A stretch of DNA of 64,000 nucleotides from Bradyrhizobium sp. SRL28 (GTDB taxonomy: Bacteria; Pseudomonadota; Alphaproteobacteria; Rhizobiales; Xanthobacteraceae), in contig NZ_JAHEAG010000007.1 in NCBI RefSeq assembly GCF_018596315.1, forward strand, positions 224,101 to 288,100. Reading direction: 5' to 3'. The notes under the pieces were generated by a model. The model was not told where the DNA came from, searched no databases, and saw only the letters and a program-made list of their open reading frames with translations. The position numbers were made by a program, and so were the translations under genes. Each line of letters opens with the position of its first letter. Position 1 is the first letter of the stretch. This document shows positions 1 to 7,767 of this stretch, one piece after another.

Positions 1-1255
1 GCCGGATCAGGTCGGTGACCACGAACGGAATCACGCCCCGGAAGATCGTCGAGAACGACACGTCCTTCACCACGCTCTTGATGACGAACACGTTCATGCC
101 GACCGGCGGATGAATCAGGCCGAGTTCGACCGTCATCACGATGATAATGCCGAACCAGATCGGGTCGAAGCCGAGATGGACGATCACCGGAAAGATGATC
201 GGTACCGTGAGGATGATCATGGCCATCGCATCCATCAGGCAGCCCAGCACCAGGTACATGACCATGATCAAAGCGAGGATGCCGTAGGGTCCGAGACCGA
301 GGCCGGTGAGGAGTTCCGTGACCTTCTGCGGAGTCTGCGTCACCGTCAGGAAGTAGCCGAAGATCAGCGCGCCAATCAGCACCGTGAACACTGCGGCCGC
401 GGTGCGGGTCGCCTGCAGCAGCGAGTTCAGGATTTTCTCCTTGTTGAGCCGCCCGGTGAGCACGCCGATCAGGAACGCACCGGTGGCGCCGACGCCGCCC
501 GCCTCGGTGGGCGTAAAGCGCGGCAAAAATGGCAGGCCATAGAGCCCGCCGATCACGAAGATGAACAGCAGCACCGGCGCCCAGATGTTTTTGAGGCCAA
601 TAAAGCGCTCGTGCCAGGTGGTCTGCGGTCCCTTCGGCAGGAAGCCCGGGCGGACCCAGCCGATCAGCGCGATGGTCAGCATGTACATCGTCATCGCGAG
701 GATGCCGGGAATAATGCCGGCGATGAACAGTTTTCCGATGTCCTGCTCGGTGATGATGCCGTAGACCGCGAGCACGGTCGACGGCGGCAGCATGGCGCCC
801 AGCGTGCCGCCGGCCGCGATCACGCCGGTGGCAAAGGATTGCGGATAGCCGAAGCGGCGCATTTCCGGATAGGCCACCGCGGAGAAGGTCGCAGCGGTCG
901 CCACCGACGAGCCGCAGATCGCGGCAAAGCCGCCGCAGGCCCCGACCGTTGCAATGCCAAGCCCGCCACGTAAATGGCCGACAAAACCGTTGGCAGCGCG
1001 AAACAACTCGCGGCTCATGCCGGAATTGCTGACGAACGTTCCCATCAGGAGGAACATCGGAATCACGCCGAAGGTGTAGTCGGTAACCGTGCGCATCGAG
1101 GTCTGGCCGACCAGCTTCAGCGCCGGCGCAAAGCCGACCAGATAACCGAAGCCGCAGACGCCGACGAGGCCCATCGCCATGCCCACGGGCACGCGCAGCA
1201 GCATCAGCGCAAACAGCGCGACAAATCCGAGGACGGCGACGGCATCGGTACCCAT
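1..1255 (-). CDS. dctM: TRAP transporter large permease, DctM-type (3' end outside window)
   Basis: Reading the minus strand from an ATG at 1255 gives an uninterrupted reading frame to the window edge, so the C-terminus is missing. The protein starts MGTDAVAVLGFVALFALMLL and is a chain of hydrophobic helices with the DctM-type segments 'CGSSVATAATFS', 'LPPSTVLAVYG' and 'TPTEAGGVGA'. DctM is the 12-TM ion-coupled translocation subunit of tripartite ATP-independent periplasmic transporters in the inner membrane. It begins 5 bp after the stop of the small permease gene, so dctP-dctQ-dctM form one operon. The substrate is not readable from the sequence; the divergent pobA suggests an aromatic acid such as 4-hydroxybenzoate, which is inference. 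Confidence 0.9.
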   Translation of the reverse strand, partial: MGTDAVAVLGFVALFALMLLRVPVGMAMGLVGVCGFGYLVGFAPALKLVGQTSMRTVTDYTFGVIPMFLLMGTFVSNSGMSRELFRAANGFVGHLRGGLGIATVGACGGFAAICGSSVATAATFSAVAYPEMRRFGYPQSFATGVIAAGGTLGAMLPPSTVLAVYGIITEQDIGKLFIAGIIPGILAMTMYMLTIALIGWVRPGFLPKGPQTTWHERFIGLKNIWAPVLLFIFVIGGLYGLPFLPRFTPTEAGGVGATGAFLIGVLTGRLNKEKILNSLLQATRTAAAVFTVLIGALIFGYFLTVTQTPQKVTELLTGLGLGPYGILALIMVMYLVLGCLMDAMAMIILTVPIIFPVIVHLGFDPIWFGIIIVMTVELGLIHPPVGMNVFVIKSVVKDVSFSTIFRGVIPFVVTDLIR

Positions 1256-1260
1256 GCGAC

Positions 1261-1770
1261 CTACTCCACCGTCTTCACTTTGGCGTCATGGATATCCTCC
1301 GGATGGAAGATCAGCCGATAGGTGCGGATTGCTATCAACAGGACCGCGGCGCCGTCGCCGGCCCAGGCGATGGCGAAGAACGGCCAGGTCGGCATGCGCA
1401 GGTCAAAAGTCAGGACGTTGTCGTTGTAGGTGCCGTGCACCTTGTCGAACAGCGTCCAGGTCTGCACCGCCACCACGAACAGCAGCACCAGCGTCGCGAA
1501 CACATCGATCATGCGCTGGTATTTCGGCCCGACATTGGCCCAGACCAGGTCGACGGTGATGTGGCCACCACGATAGCTGGTGGCGGCGATGCCCCAGAAG
1601 ATCAGGATGCCGAGCAGCATGCGCCCGATATCGAAGGAATCCGGGATTGCATAGTTGAAGGTGTTGCGTAGCAGCACGCCGATGAAGATGTTGAGCGCCA
1701 CGATGCCGACAAAGCCGGCGGCGATCCATTCGATGGTGTCGATGAAACGATCCATCCACGCGCGATTCAT
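1261..1770 (-). CDS. dctQ: TRAP transporter small permease, DctQ-type
   Basis: 169 residues, usual length for DctQ. About four membrane segments are visible (residues ~12-32, ~45-65, ~88-108, ~128-148), with the family's conserved tryptophan-rich stretch 'RGGHITVDLVW' after helix 2. DctQ associates with DctM in the inner membrane and is required for uptake. It lies 79 bp or more downstream of dctP, separated from it by a strong hairpin at 1807-1832, and 5 bp upstream of dctM. A downstream Met would shorten the protein by only a few residues; the first ATG (MNRAWMDRFID) is kept. Confidence 0.88.
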   Translation of the reverse strand: MNRAWMDRFIDTIEWIAAGFVGIVALNIFIGVLLRNTFNYAIPDSFDIGRMLLGILIFWGIAATSYRGGHITVDLVWANVGPKYQRMIDVFATLVLLFVVAVQTWTLFDKVHGTYNDNVLTFDLRMPTWPFFAIAWAGDGAAVLLIAIRTYRLIFHPEDIHDAKVKTVE

Positions 1771-1806
1771 GTCCGCTCCGAACGGCTGACAATGGCAGGG
1801 GGAAAA

Positions 1807-1832
1807 CGGCGGCAGGAGAATTCCTGCCGCCG
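1807..1832 (-). terminator. Intra-operon attenuating hairpin between dctP and dctQ
   Basis: A perfect 11-bp stem (CGGCGGCAGGA at 1807-1817 pairs with 1822-1832) with a 4-nt loop lies just after the dctP stop. On the transcribed (minus) strand the stem is followed by TTTTCCCCC, a short U tract. This resembles a leaky intrinsic terminator or a 3' stabiliser that would leave more binding-protein message than permease message. Confidence 0.6.
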
Positions 1833-1849
1833 GAAGGGTATTTACGCGT

Positions 1850-2866
1850 CTACTGCGCGAGCGCGTTATGCTTGGTCAGCTCAGCCTTGAGCTCGGCCAG
1901 CGCCGCATCCGGATCGCCGCCGTTCTTCTTGACGCCGTCGCCCCAGGTCTTGACCAGCGGTTCGGCGGCCTTCTTCCAAAGTCCGATCTGCTCGGGTGTG
2001 AGCTTGTAGACCTCGTGGCTGGACTCCGCCTTGATCTTCGCGATCCCGGCGTCCTCCATCTTGCCCCAATGCTCGCCGACCTTGCCGGCGGTCTCCGTGT
2101 TGCAGTTGTTGTCGATCGCCTTCTTCTGCTTGTCGGACATCTGGTTGTATTTGTCCTTGTTGATCACGAAGGCGAAGGTCGTGACATAGAGCGGCGCCTC
2201 CATGTCGTACTTGGTCACCTTGTCGATGCCGAACAGCAGCAGCGAGCCCCAAGGAAAGGTGACGGCGTCGGCGACGCCGCGCTCGATGATGTCGCGGACC
2301 TCCGGCGCCGAGGACTGCACGTTGGTGCCGCCGAGCTGGGTCACGAAATTGGCCATGGTGGCATGGGCGGGACGGATCTTCATGCCCTTGATGTCGTCGG
2401 GCACGACGATCTTCTTGGTCCGCGAATGAAACGACGATGGCGAATGGACGAAGGCGAGACAGAACTTGACGTCCTTCATCTCCTTCTCGGCATATTTCCG
2501 GTACCAGGCGTCGAGCGCCATCGAGCCGCCCTTGCCATCCGACATCAGGAACGGCAGTTCGCCTGCGCCGATAATCGGGAACCGCCCGGGCTGGTAGCCG
2601 GGGTTGACATAGGTGACGTCGGCAATGCCGTCGCGCGCCATATCGTAGTGGTCGAACGCCTTGCCGAGCTGCTGGGCCGGAAACACCTTGGACTTGATGG
2701 TACCGCCGGAATCCTTTTCGACGGCGGCCGCCCAGTCTTCCAGCGACTTTTGCAGGGGGTGCGAGGACGGCACCCAGTGCGAAATCTTCAGTTCGAAGGT
2801 CTTTTCCTGCGCCAACGCAGGCGTCACACCGGCTGCAAGCAGCAGCGCCAACAACGCTTTTCTCAT
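1850..2866 (-). CDS. dctP: TRAP transporter substrate-binding protein, DctP family
   Basis: 338 residues from the chosen start. The N-terminus MRKALLALLLAAGVTPALAQ is a signal peptide with an AxA-type cleavage site, so the mature protein is periplasmic. The body has DctP hallmarks: 'LKISHWVPSSHPLQ' after the signal, 'MARDGIADVTYVNPGYQPG' and 'GMKIRP'. It captures the solute and delivers it to DctQM. The start at 2866 was chosen because an AGGGGAGA ribosome site ends about 7 bp upstream; ATG at 2872 or 2887 would be too close to or upstream of it. It is divergent from pobA with ~240 bp between them. Confidence 0.9.
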   Translation of the reverse strand: MRKALLALLLAAGVTPALAQEKTFELKISHWVPSSHPLQKSLEDWAAAVEKDSGGTIKSKVFPAQQLGKAFDHYDMARDGIADVTYVNPGYQPGRFPIIGAGELPFLMSDGKGGSMALDAWYRKYAEKEMKDVKFCLAFVHSPSSFHSRTKKIVVPDDIKGMKIRPAHATMANFVTQLGGTNVQSSAPEVRDIIERGVADAVTFPWGSLLLFGIDKVTKYDMEAPLYVTTFAFVINKDKYNQMSDKQKKAIDNNCNTETAGKVGEHWGKMEDAGIAKIKAESSHEVYKLTPEQIGLWKKAAEPLVKTWGDGVKKNGGDPDAALAELKAELTKHNALAQ

Positions 2867-2920
2867 GAACATTCTCTCCCCTGGCATGACGGGCCCTTAT
2901 TGGTGCGCGGCCCCATTATT

Positions 2921-2952
2921 TAACATGTTATCTAGTCCACCCGCTTTTTCAA
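2921..2952 (-). promoter_or_regulatory. Predicted dctP promoter with palindrome on the -10
   Basis: On the minus strand TTGAAA (2947-2952) and TAACAT (2925-2930) are 16 bp apart and point at dctP. The perfect 10-bp palindrome TAACATGTTA (2921-2930) covers the -10, as expected for a repressor site. Assigned by eye. Confidence 0.45.
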
Positions 2953-3021
2953 GACGGACATCCGGCCGCATCGTTGTTGCGCTGCGGCGAACTGCGCTTC
3001 ACGGTTTTTGCGCCAACGTGC

Positions 3022-3048
3022 TTTGCCAAAAACGTTATATGATATAAT
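3022..3048 (+). promoter_or_regulatory. Predicted pobA promoter; palindrome overlapping a perfect -10
   Basis: TATAAT at 3043-3048 is a consensus -10, with a poor TTTGCC candidate -35 at 3022-3027 (15-bp spacer). The perfect palindrome TTATAT-G-ATATAA (3035-3047) overlaps the -10. The AT-rich palindrome stands out in this GC-rich DNA and is a likely operator. The regulator is not in the window. Confidence 0.45.
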
Positions 3049-3105
3049 TATCGGGGCAAGTCCGCGGGCGGCGAGCAGCAGACTACAGCAATCGGGGAGC
3101 CAGTA

Positions 3106-4275
3106 TTGAGGACAAAAGTAGCAATCATAGGTGCAGGTCCGGCAGGATTGTTGCTTGGGCAACTATTACACCATTACGGCATCGAAAACATCATTCTCGA
3201 GCGCCAGACGCCGGAATATGTGCTCGGCCGCATCCGCGCCGGCCTGCTCGAAGAGGGCACGGTGGCGCTGCTCGACGAGGTCGGCGCCGGCCAGCGCGCC
3301 CATCACGAGGGGCTGGTCCACCATGGGGTCGAACTCGCGTTCGGCGGCGCACGCCACCGCATCGACATGCACGGCGCCACCGGCAAGACCGTCATGATCT
3401 ACGGCCAGACCGAAGTGACGCTCGACCTGATGAATGCCCGCAAGGCGGCCGGCCTCACCACGGTCTATCAGGCCGCCGACGTCAAACCGCTCGATTTCGA
3501 TACCGACCGCCCGCGCGTCAGCTATGTCAAGGACGGCCTCACGCACGAGATCGAATGCGACTTCATCGCCGGCTGCGACGGGTTTCATGGCGTCAGCCGC
3601 GCCAGCGTCAAGCCGTCGGCGATCCAGACCTATGAGCGGATCTATCCGTTCGGCTGGCTCGGCATCCTGTCGGAAACCCCGCCGGTCAGCCCCGAGCTGA
3701 TCTATTCCAACCACGCGCGGGGGTTTGCGCTCTGCACCATGCGCTCGACCCGCCGCAGCCGCTATTACGTGCAATGCCCGCTCGACGACGATATCGCACA
3801 GTGGCCGGACGAGCGCTTCTGGGACGAACTGAAGCGCCGGATCGACCAGAAGGCCGCCGACGAACTCGTGACCGGCCCCTCGATCGAAAAGAGCATCGCG
3901 CCGCTGCGCAGCTTCGTCGCCGAGCCGATGCGCTTCGGCCGGATGTTTTTGGCCGGCGACGCCTCCCACATCGTGCCGCCGACCGGCGCCAAGGGGCTGA
4001 ACCTTGCCGCCAGCGACGTGCATTACCTCTCGCAGGCGTTCCGCGAATATTACGACGAGAAATCCTCGGCCGGCATTGATGGCTATTCGGCAAAAGCGCT
4101 GGCGCGGGTCTGGAAGGCCGTGCGCTTCTCCTGGTGGATGACCTCGATGCTGCATAAATTCCCCGACGAGGGCGAATTCGGCGCGCGCATCCAGCTTGCC
4201 GAGCTGGATTACCTAGTCAGTTCGAAGGCAGCTTCGGCGTCGCTGTCGGAGAATTATGTGGGATTGCCGTTTTAA
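3106..4275 (+). CDS. pobA: 4-hydroxybenzoate 3-monooxygenase
   Basis: 389 residues, the usual length of PobA. It hydroxylates 4-hydroxybenzoate to protocatechuate using FAD, NADPH and O2 in the cytosol, feeding the beta-ketoadipate pathway. Visible motifs: the FAD-binding GAGPAG at residues 9-14, the DG motif 'DGFHGVSR' near residue 156, and the GD motif 'GDASHIVPPTGAKGLN' near residue 284. The early segment 'RIRAGLLEEGTV' is also typical of PobA. The start is TTG, preceded by ATCGGGGAG 7 bp upstream. Divergent from a DctPQM transporter that could import its substrate (inference). Confidence 0.93.
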   Translation: MRTKVAIIGAGPAGLLLGQLLHHYGIENIILERQTPEYVLGRIRAGLLEEGTVALLDEVGAGQRAHHEGLVHHGVELAFGGARHRIDMHGATGKTVMIYGQTEVTLDLMNARKAAGLTTVYQAADVKPLDFDTDRPRVSYVKDGLTHEIECDFIAGCDGFHGVSRASVKPSAIQTYERIYPFGWLGILSETPPVSPELIYSNHARGFALCTMRSTRRSRYYVQCPLDDDIAQWPDERFWDELKRRIDQKAADELVTGPSIEKSIAPLRSFVAEPMRFGRMFLAGDASHIVPPTGAKGLNLAASDVHYLSQAFREYYDEKSSAGIDGYSAKALARVWKAVRFSWWMTSMLHKFPDEGEFGARIQLAELDYLVSSKAASASLSENYVGLPF

Positions 4276-4279
4276 GCTT

Positions 4280-4360
4280 GTAGGGTGGGCAGAGCGAAGC
4301 GTGCCCACCATTCGAATGCTAACTGTAAATGGTGGGCACGCTTCGCTTTGCCCACCCTAC
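4280..4360. repeat. Interspersed inverted repeat, family A (copy 1)
   Basis: Two 31-nt arms (4280-4310 and 4330-4360) are inverted copies with one mismatch; each begins or ends with GTAGGGTGGGCA and contains its own smaller dyad (GTGGGCA...TGCCCAC). It starts 4 bp after the pobA stop. A second copy is at 11803-11885. The element could fold into one long or two short hairpins. Confidence 0.85.
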
Positions 4361-4405
4361 GAAGTGCTGCTGCCGTTTAGACGGACGAATTCGAGACAAT
4401 ACCGC

Positions 4406-4491
4406 CGTCATTGCGAGGAGCGAAGCGACGAAGCAATCCATCGTCCCGCATACGCGGAAGCATGGATTGCTTCGCTCCGCTCGCAATGACG
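4406..4491. repeat. Interspersed inverted repeat, family B (copy 1)
   Basis: Arms CGTCATTGCGAGGAGCGAAG... (4406-4440) and ...CTCGCAATGACG (4463-4491) are inverted and both carry the GAAGCAATCCA core. Related copies lie at 13811-13922 (decayed), 36696-36806 and 37956-38035. Confidence 0.85.
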
Positions 4492-4606
4492 AAAGAGCGC
4501 GGCATTTCAAACACCCATGCGAATCCCGTTTAAAACTTTGTAGGCGGTGACTTCGCAAGCCACGTGCGTTCAATGACGAGAAACATCGTCAGCACGTGAG
4601 CCACAC

Positions 4607-5035
4607 ATGACAGCCACCGACACCCCCGAGGGTTTTGAGCCCCACACCCGCCGCAGCCCGCTAACCGACCCATGGGAGCCGCTTTACTCGAAGCGGACCG
4701 ACAAGGCCGTTATCATCGGGCTGCGTCTTGCAAAACCGCACACCAACGGTCGCGGCTTGATTCATGGCGGACTGATCGCAGCGCTTGCCGACAACGCGAT
4801 GGGCCATAGCTGCGCTCATATCATGGGCGGGGTGTCCTCGCTGGTGACGATCGGGCTCGCGGTCGATTTCGTCGGTACCGCCGAAGTCGGGCAATGGCTC
4901 GCGGTCGAGAGCGATGTGGTCAAGACCGGCAAGACGATCTGCTTCGCGCAGAGCCTGATCAAGGCCGATGACGTCGTGATCGCGCGGGCGAACGCGACGT
5001 TTCGCGTCGTGCCGAAGAAGGAACCTGTGCCCTAA
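4607..5035 (+). CDS. PaaI/YbgC-type hotdog thioesterase
   Basis: 142 residues. The motif 'GRGLIHGGLIAALADNAMG' (residues ~47-65) is the active-site helix of PaaI-like hotdog-fold acyl-CoA thioesterases; the acidic residue in 'ALADNAMG' is the likely catalytic base. Substrate unknown. The stop overlaps the stop of the converging LysR gene by 4 bp. A second PaaI-type thioesterase of almost the same length lies at 37526. Unrelated repeats separate it from pobA, so a joint operon is doubtful. Confidence 0.85.
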   Translation: MTATDTPEGFEPHTRRSPLTDPWEPLYSKRTDKAVIIGLRLAKPHTNGRGLIHGGLIAALADNAMGHSCAHIMGGVSSLVTIGLAVDFVGTAEVGQWLAVESDVVKTGKTICFAQSLIKADDVVIARANATFRVVPKKEPVP

Positions 5036-5925
5036 CCAAAATGCCAGTCGGCCATCTCGGTCACGAGGTCGATGAAGGTGCGCACCTTGGCCGAGAGCAG
5101 CCGCGACGTCGGATAGACGAGGTGGATCGGCAGCGCCGGCTGTTCAAATTGCGCCAATACGATTCTGAGCCGCTGCGCTTTCAGCGATTCGGCGGCCTGG
5201 TAGGCCATCACCCGTGTCAGCCCGCCGTCCGCTTCCGCATATTGGATCGCGGCGTCGGAGCTGTTGGTGGCAAATCGCGGCGTGCTGGCGACGCGGATCT
5301 CGCGGCCACCCTCGACGAAACGCCAGTCGAGCGCCGCCGTCATGGCGCCGAACTGGATCGTGTCATGCGCGGAGATTTCCTGCGGCCGCTCCGGCGCGCC
5401 GCGCTTTGTGAGATAGCCGGGCGAGGCCACCACGATCCGCCGCATCTCGCCGACATGACGCGCCACCAGCGTCGAGTCGGGCAGATGGCCGATCCGGATC
5501 GCGAGATCGACGCCATCTTCGACGAGGTTGACCATGCGGTCCGACAAACGGAGGTCGACGCCGACATCGCCATAGCGCTTCAGATAGGCGGTCACGATTC
5601 CGCTGACATGCAGCCGGCCGAAACCGACCGGCGCCGAGATGACGAGCTGCCCCTCCGGCCGCGTACGCTCGCCCTCGATGGCCCCCTCCGCCTCCCCGAT
5701 ATCAGCCAAGATCCGCCGCGCGCGCTCCAGGTAGCGTGAGCCGGCGTCGGTCAGCGTCACCTGCCGTGTGGTCCGCTGCAGCAGCCGCGCGCCCAACCGC
5801 TCCTCCAGCGCCGCGATCAGCCGCGTGACAGCAGACGGCGACAGACGGAGCTTGCGGGCCGCGGGGGCAAAACCCTGCAGGTCGGCGACGGCGACAAAGG
5901 CCTGCATGGCATCGATCCGGTCCAT
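5032..5925 (-). CDS. LysR-family transcriptional regulator
   Basis: 297 residues from the chosen start MDRIDAMQAFVAVADLQGF. The N-terminal winged helix-turn-helix is plain ('LSPSAVTRLIAALEERLG', then 'LLQRTTRQVTLTDAG'), and a periplasmic-binding-like effector domain fills residues ~90-297 ('LVISAPVGFGRLHV' at its beginning). The upstream in-frame start at 5961 adds 12 residues not typical of LysR proteins and runs through the inverted repeat at 5930-5950. Divergent from a PNPOx-like flavoprotein gene, its probable target. Effector unknown. Confidence 0.9.
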   Translation of the reverse strand: MDRIDAMQAFVAVADLQGFAPAARKLRLSPSAVTRLIAALEERLGARLLQRTTRQVTLTDAGSRYLERARRILADIGEAEGAIEGERTRPEGQLVISAPVGFGRLHVSGIVTAYLKRYGDVGVDLRLSDRMVNLVEDGVDLAIRIGHLPDSTLVARHVGEMRRIVVASPGYLTKRGAPERPQEISAHDTIQFGAMTAALDWRFVEGGREIRVASTPRFATNSSDAAIQYAEADGGLTRVMAYQAAESLKAQRLRIVLAQFEQPALPIHLVYPTSRLLSAKVRTFIDLVTEMADWHFG

Positions 5926-5929
5926 CGGA

Positions 5930-5950
5930 CTATTGCATAATCTGCAATAG
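5930..5950. promoter_or_regulatory. LysR-type operator
   Basis: CTATTGCA (5930-5937) and TGCAATAG (5943-5950) form a perfect 8-bp inverted repeat with a 5-bp spacer, containing the T-N11-A layout of LysR boxes. It lies 4 bp before the regulator's start codon, so autoregulation as well as control of the divergent gene is likely. Confidence 0.6.
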
Positions 5951-6044
5951 TGAAGTGTCAATACTCCAGATTGTTTAGATTATAGAAATATCCATTTTGG
6001 AGGCCGAGGACGACCCGTTTTGGCGCCCCGTAACGGAGGCTCAG

Positions 6045-6677
6045 ATGTCTGACGTTCACACCTATTCCAGCGACGTGGCCTTCACCCCGGCGGTGAAGGC
6101 GATCCAGAGCCGTAAGGGCTCGCGCGACGCCTATGCCCATGTCGAGGAGCGCGGCGGCTGGCGCACCGAGATCGACGAGAATCTCGCCGGCTTCCTCGCC
6201 GAGACCAACAGCTTCTATCTCGCGACGGCTGCCGCGGACGGCCAGCCCTATATCCAGCACCGCGGCGGGCCGAAGGGTTTTGTCAAAATCCTCGACAAGA
6301 ACACGATCGCGTTTGCCGACTACAGCGGCAACCGGCAATACATCACCCAAGGCAACCTGTCGGAGAATCCAAGAGCGCATATTTTCGTGATGGACTACAC
6401 GCATCGCCGCCGCGTGAAGATCTGGGGCGAGGCGCGCGTGGTGGAAGACGATCCCGCTCTAACGAAATCGCTGATGCCGCAAGGCTACAAGGCGCGGCCC
6501 GAGCAGGTCATCCTGTTCAAGATCTCGGCGTGGGACACCAATTGCCCGCAGCATATCCCGCAGAAGTTCGACGCCGCGGACGTTGCGCAGGCGCTCGCCG
6601 TTCGCGATGCCCGCATCGCCGAACTCGAAGCGGAGCTGGCCGCTTTGCAGGGCCAGCCCGTACAGACGGCGCCATGA
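6045..6677 (+). CDS. Pyridoxamine 5'-phosphate oxidase-like FMN-binding protein
   Basis: 210 residues from MSDVHTYSSD. The segment 'FYLATAAADGQPYIQHRGGPKGFVKILD' and the following 'IAFADYSGNRQYITQGNLSENP' are characteristic of PNPOx-like split-barrel flavoproteins (general stress protein 26/HugZ type). The C-terminal ~30 residues form a helical, coiled-coil-like tail rich in Ala and Glu. The start at 6045 has CGGAGG 6 bp upstream; the longer start at 5997 has none. Enzymatic activity is not predictable. Divergent from the LysR regulator at 5032. Confidence 0.85.
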   Translation: MSDVHTYSSDVAFTPAVKAIQSRKGSRDAYAHVEERGGWRTEIDENLAGFLAETNSFYLATAAADGQPYIQHRGGPKGFVKILDKNTIAFADYSGNRQYITQGNLSENPRAHIFVMDYTHRRRVKIWGEARVVEDDPALTKSLMPQGYKARPEQVILFKISAWDTNCPQHIPQKFDAADVAQALAVRDARIAELEAELAALQGQPVQTAP

Positions 6678-7409
6678 TCACGCAGCTTGTTGCTGCACCG
6701 GCGCCCAGGCGAATTCCGGATAATACAGCAGCATCATCCGGTCGACATAGGCGGTGAGGTTGGCGAACTGCTCGGTCCGCTGCCGCAGCGGCGATTCGAA
6801 GAACGGCGTCAAAATTCCGGCGAGCGCGCCGAAGGCGGTGGCGTCCATGCCGCAGGGCGTTTCGCCCATCAGAAATGGCTTGTCACCAAGCTGCACCGAC
6901 AGCGCAAACAGCGAGCGCACGGCGAGATCGACGTCCTCTTCGGGAGCGTGACGGCCGAGGCCGCTGAGCAGGTAATTCTCGGCGACGCGGAACTGCGCGT
7001 CCTCGCGCATTTTCTCACGCAGATGAACCGGCGCGCTGTCGAAGAAATGTGCAGGGCCCTTGGCAAAATTGTCGCCATCGACCCAGCGCGCGCCGACCAG
7101 CGCCCAATAAACATGGTGCTCGATCATCCGCTCGAAGGCCCAGGCCTGCGCACGCGCCTGCAGGCTGAGCGGAGCGTCGAAATCGAAACCGTATTTGGCT
7201 TCCAGATGCGCGCGAATGAAGGTGGAATCGGCAATCGTCTCGGCTTCATCGACGATGTAGGGCAATTGCCCCTTCGGCGAGGCCGGCGGCTTGGCCTTCT
7301 CCTTGCGATAGGCAAGACCGGCCATCTTCAGCTGGACCTCGGTTTTGGTCACAAAGGGGCTGATCTCCGGCAGGCCGAAACCGGCGCCGAAGCCATAAAG
7401 GGTAATCAT
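6678..7409 (-). CDS. Glutathione S-transferase-like protein (metaxin/Fax type)
   Basis: 243 residues starting MITLYGFGAGFGLPEISPF. The N-terminal thioredoxin-like half has 'ISPFVTKTEVQLKMAGLAY' and 'KGQLPYIVD', with the cis-proline motif 'LPYI'; the C-terminal half is all-helical and contains 'GETPCGMDATAFGAL', the GST C-terminal N-cap region. The long DUF-like extended form resembles the Fax/metaxin branch. GGAG lies 8 bp upstream of the start. The 22-bp operator at 7456-7477 lies 57 bp (centre) before the start, so it probably belongs to the regulon of the WYL regulator at 7841. Confidence 0.82.
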   Translation of the reverse strand: MITLYGFGAGFGLPEISPFVTKTEVQLKMAGLAYRKEKAKPPASPKGQLPYIVDEAETIADSTFIRAHLEAKYGFDFDAPLSLQARAQAWAFERMIEHHVYWALVGARWVDGDNFAKGPAHFFDSAPVHLREKMREDAQFRVAENYLLSGLGRHAPEEDVDLAVRSLFALSVQLGDKPFLMGETPCGMDATAFGALAGILTPFFESPLRQRTEQFANLTAYVDRMMLLYYPEFAWAPVQQQAA

Positions 7410-7455
7410 GCTGGTCTCCGATCTTCCTAAACGTGCTCCGAGGCTAGCGCCCCCC

Positions 7456-7477
7456 TGCTGCCACCATGGTGTCAGCA
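7456..7477. promoter_or_regulatory. Operator 1 of the WYL regulator (GST promoter)
   Basis: A 22-bp dyad, halves TGCTGCCACCA and TGGTGTCAGCA, palindromic at 20 of 22 positions. With the preceding CCCCC it matches operator 2 (7768-7789) at 25 of 27 positions. Its centre is 57 bp from the GST start, and the TGA of the small ORF lies inside it. Confidence 0.75.
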
Positions 7478-7720
7478 GCAGCAATGCCGGCCGCGGGCCT
7501 CTTCGGCCCGCGGCGTGCGGATCTTGCGCACCCACGCGACAAGCCGCCCTTGCGCAAAGGCGCACATTGCGCTGAATGAGCGCCACGCCAGTTCAACCAT
7601 CGCCCAGCGCAGATCTGACGTAACGCACTGGATGGAAGCCAGCTGTTCCAACGCAAATCCCTGGGCATTCACGAGAGGTCCGCGGCTTCCTAGGGGGCCG
7701 AAATCGCTGAAAATCGTCAT
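7472..7720 (-). CDS. Small hypothetical protein between the two operators
   Basis: 82 residues starting MTIFSDFGPLGSRGP, with GAAGGGA about 7 bp upstream. The protein has a moderately hydrophobic, Trp-containing middle (residues ~38-62) and a basic C-terminus ending in three cysteines. I recognise no family. Its start is 58 bp from the centre of operator 2, nearly the same distance as the GST start from operator 1, and its stop codon lies inside operator 1. That arrangement argues it is transcribed under the same regulator. It could instead be a chance ORF within a regulatory leader. Confidence 0.5.
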   Translation of the reverse strand: MTIFSDFGPLGSRGPLVNAQGFALEQLASIQCVTSDLRWAMVELAWRSFSAMCAFAQGRLVAWVRKIRTPRAEEARGRHCCC

Positions 7721-7767
7721 GGACAAATTCCCTTCACTTGAGGTGTTGTCCCGATATACCCACCCCC

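Noticed and set aside
110..973. 287-codon plus-strand ORF rich in His, Asp, Arg and Gln
   Set aside because: It is the antisense frame of dctM; composition is typical of shadow ORFs.
3166..4155. 329-codon minus-strand ORF over pobA
   Set aside because: Antisense shadow of a clearly conserved enzyme.
4319..4573. Short ORFs in the 4.3-4.6 kb repeats
   Set aside because: Translations such as LRSQ/FVASLLAMT arise from the inverted repeats, not from genes.
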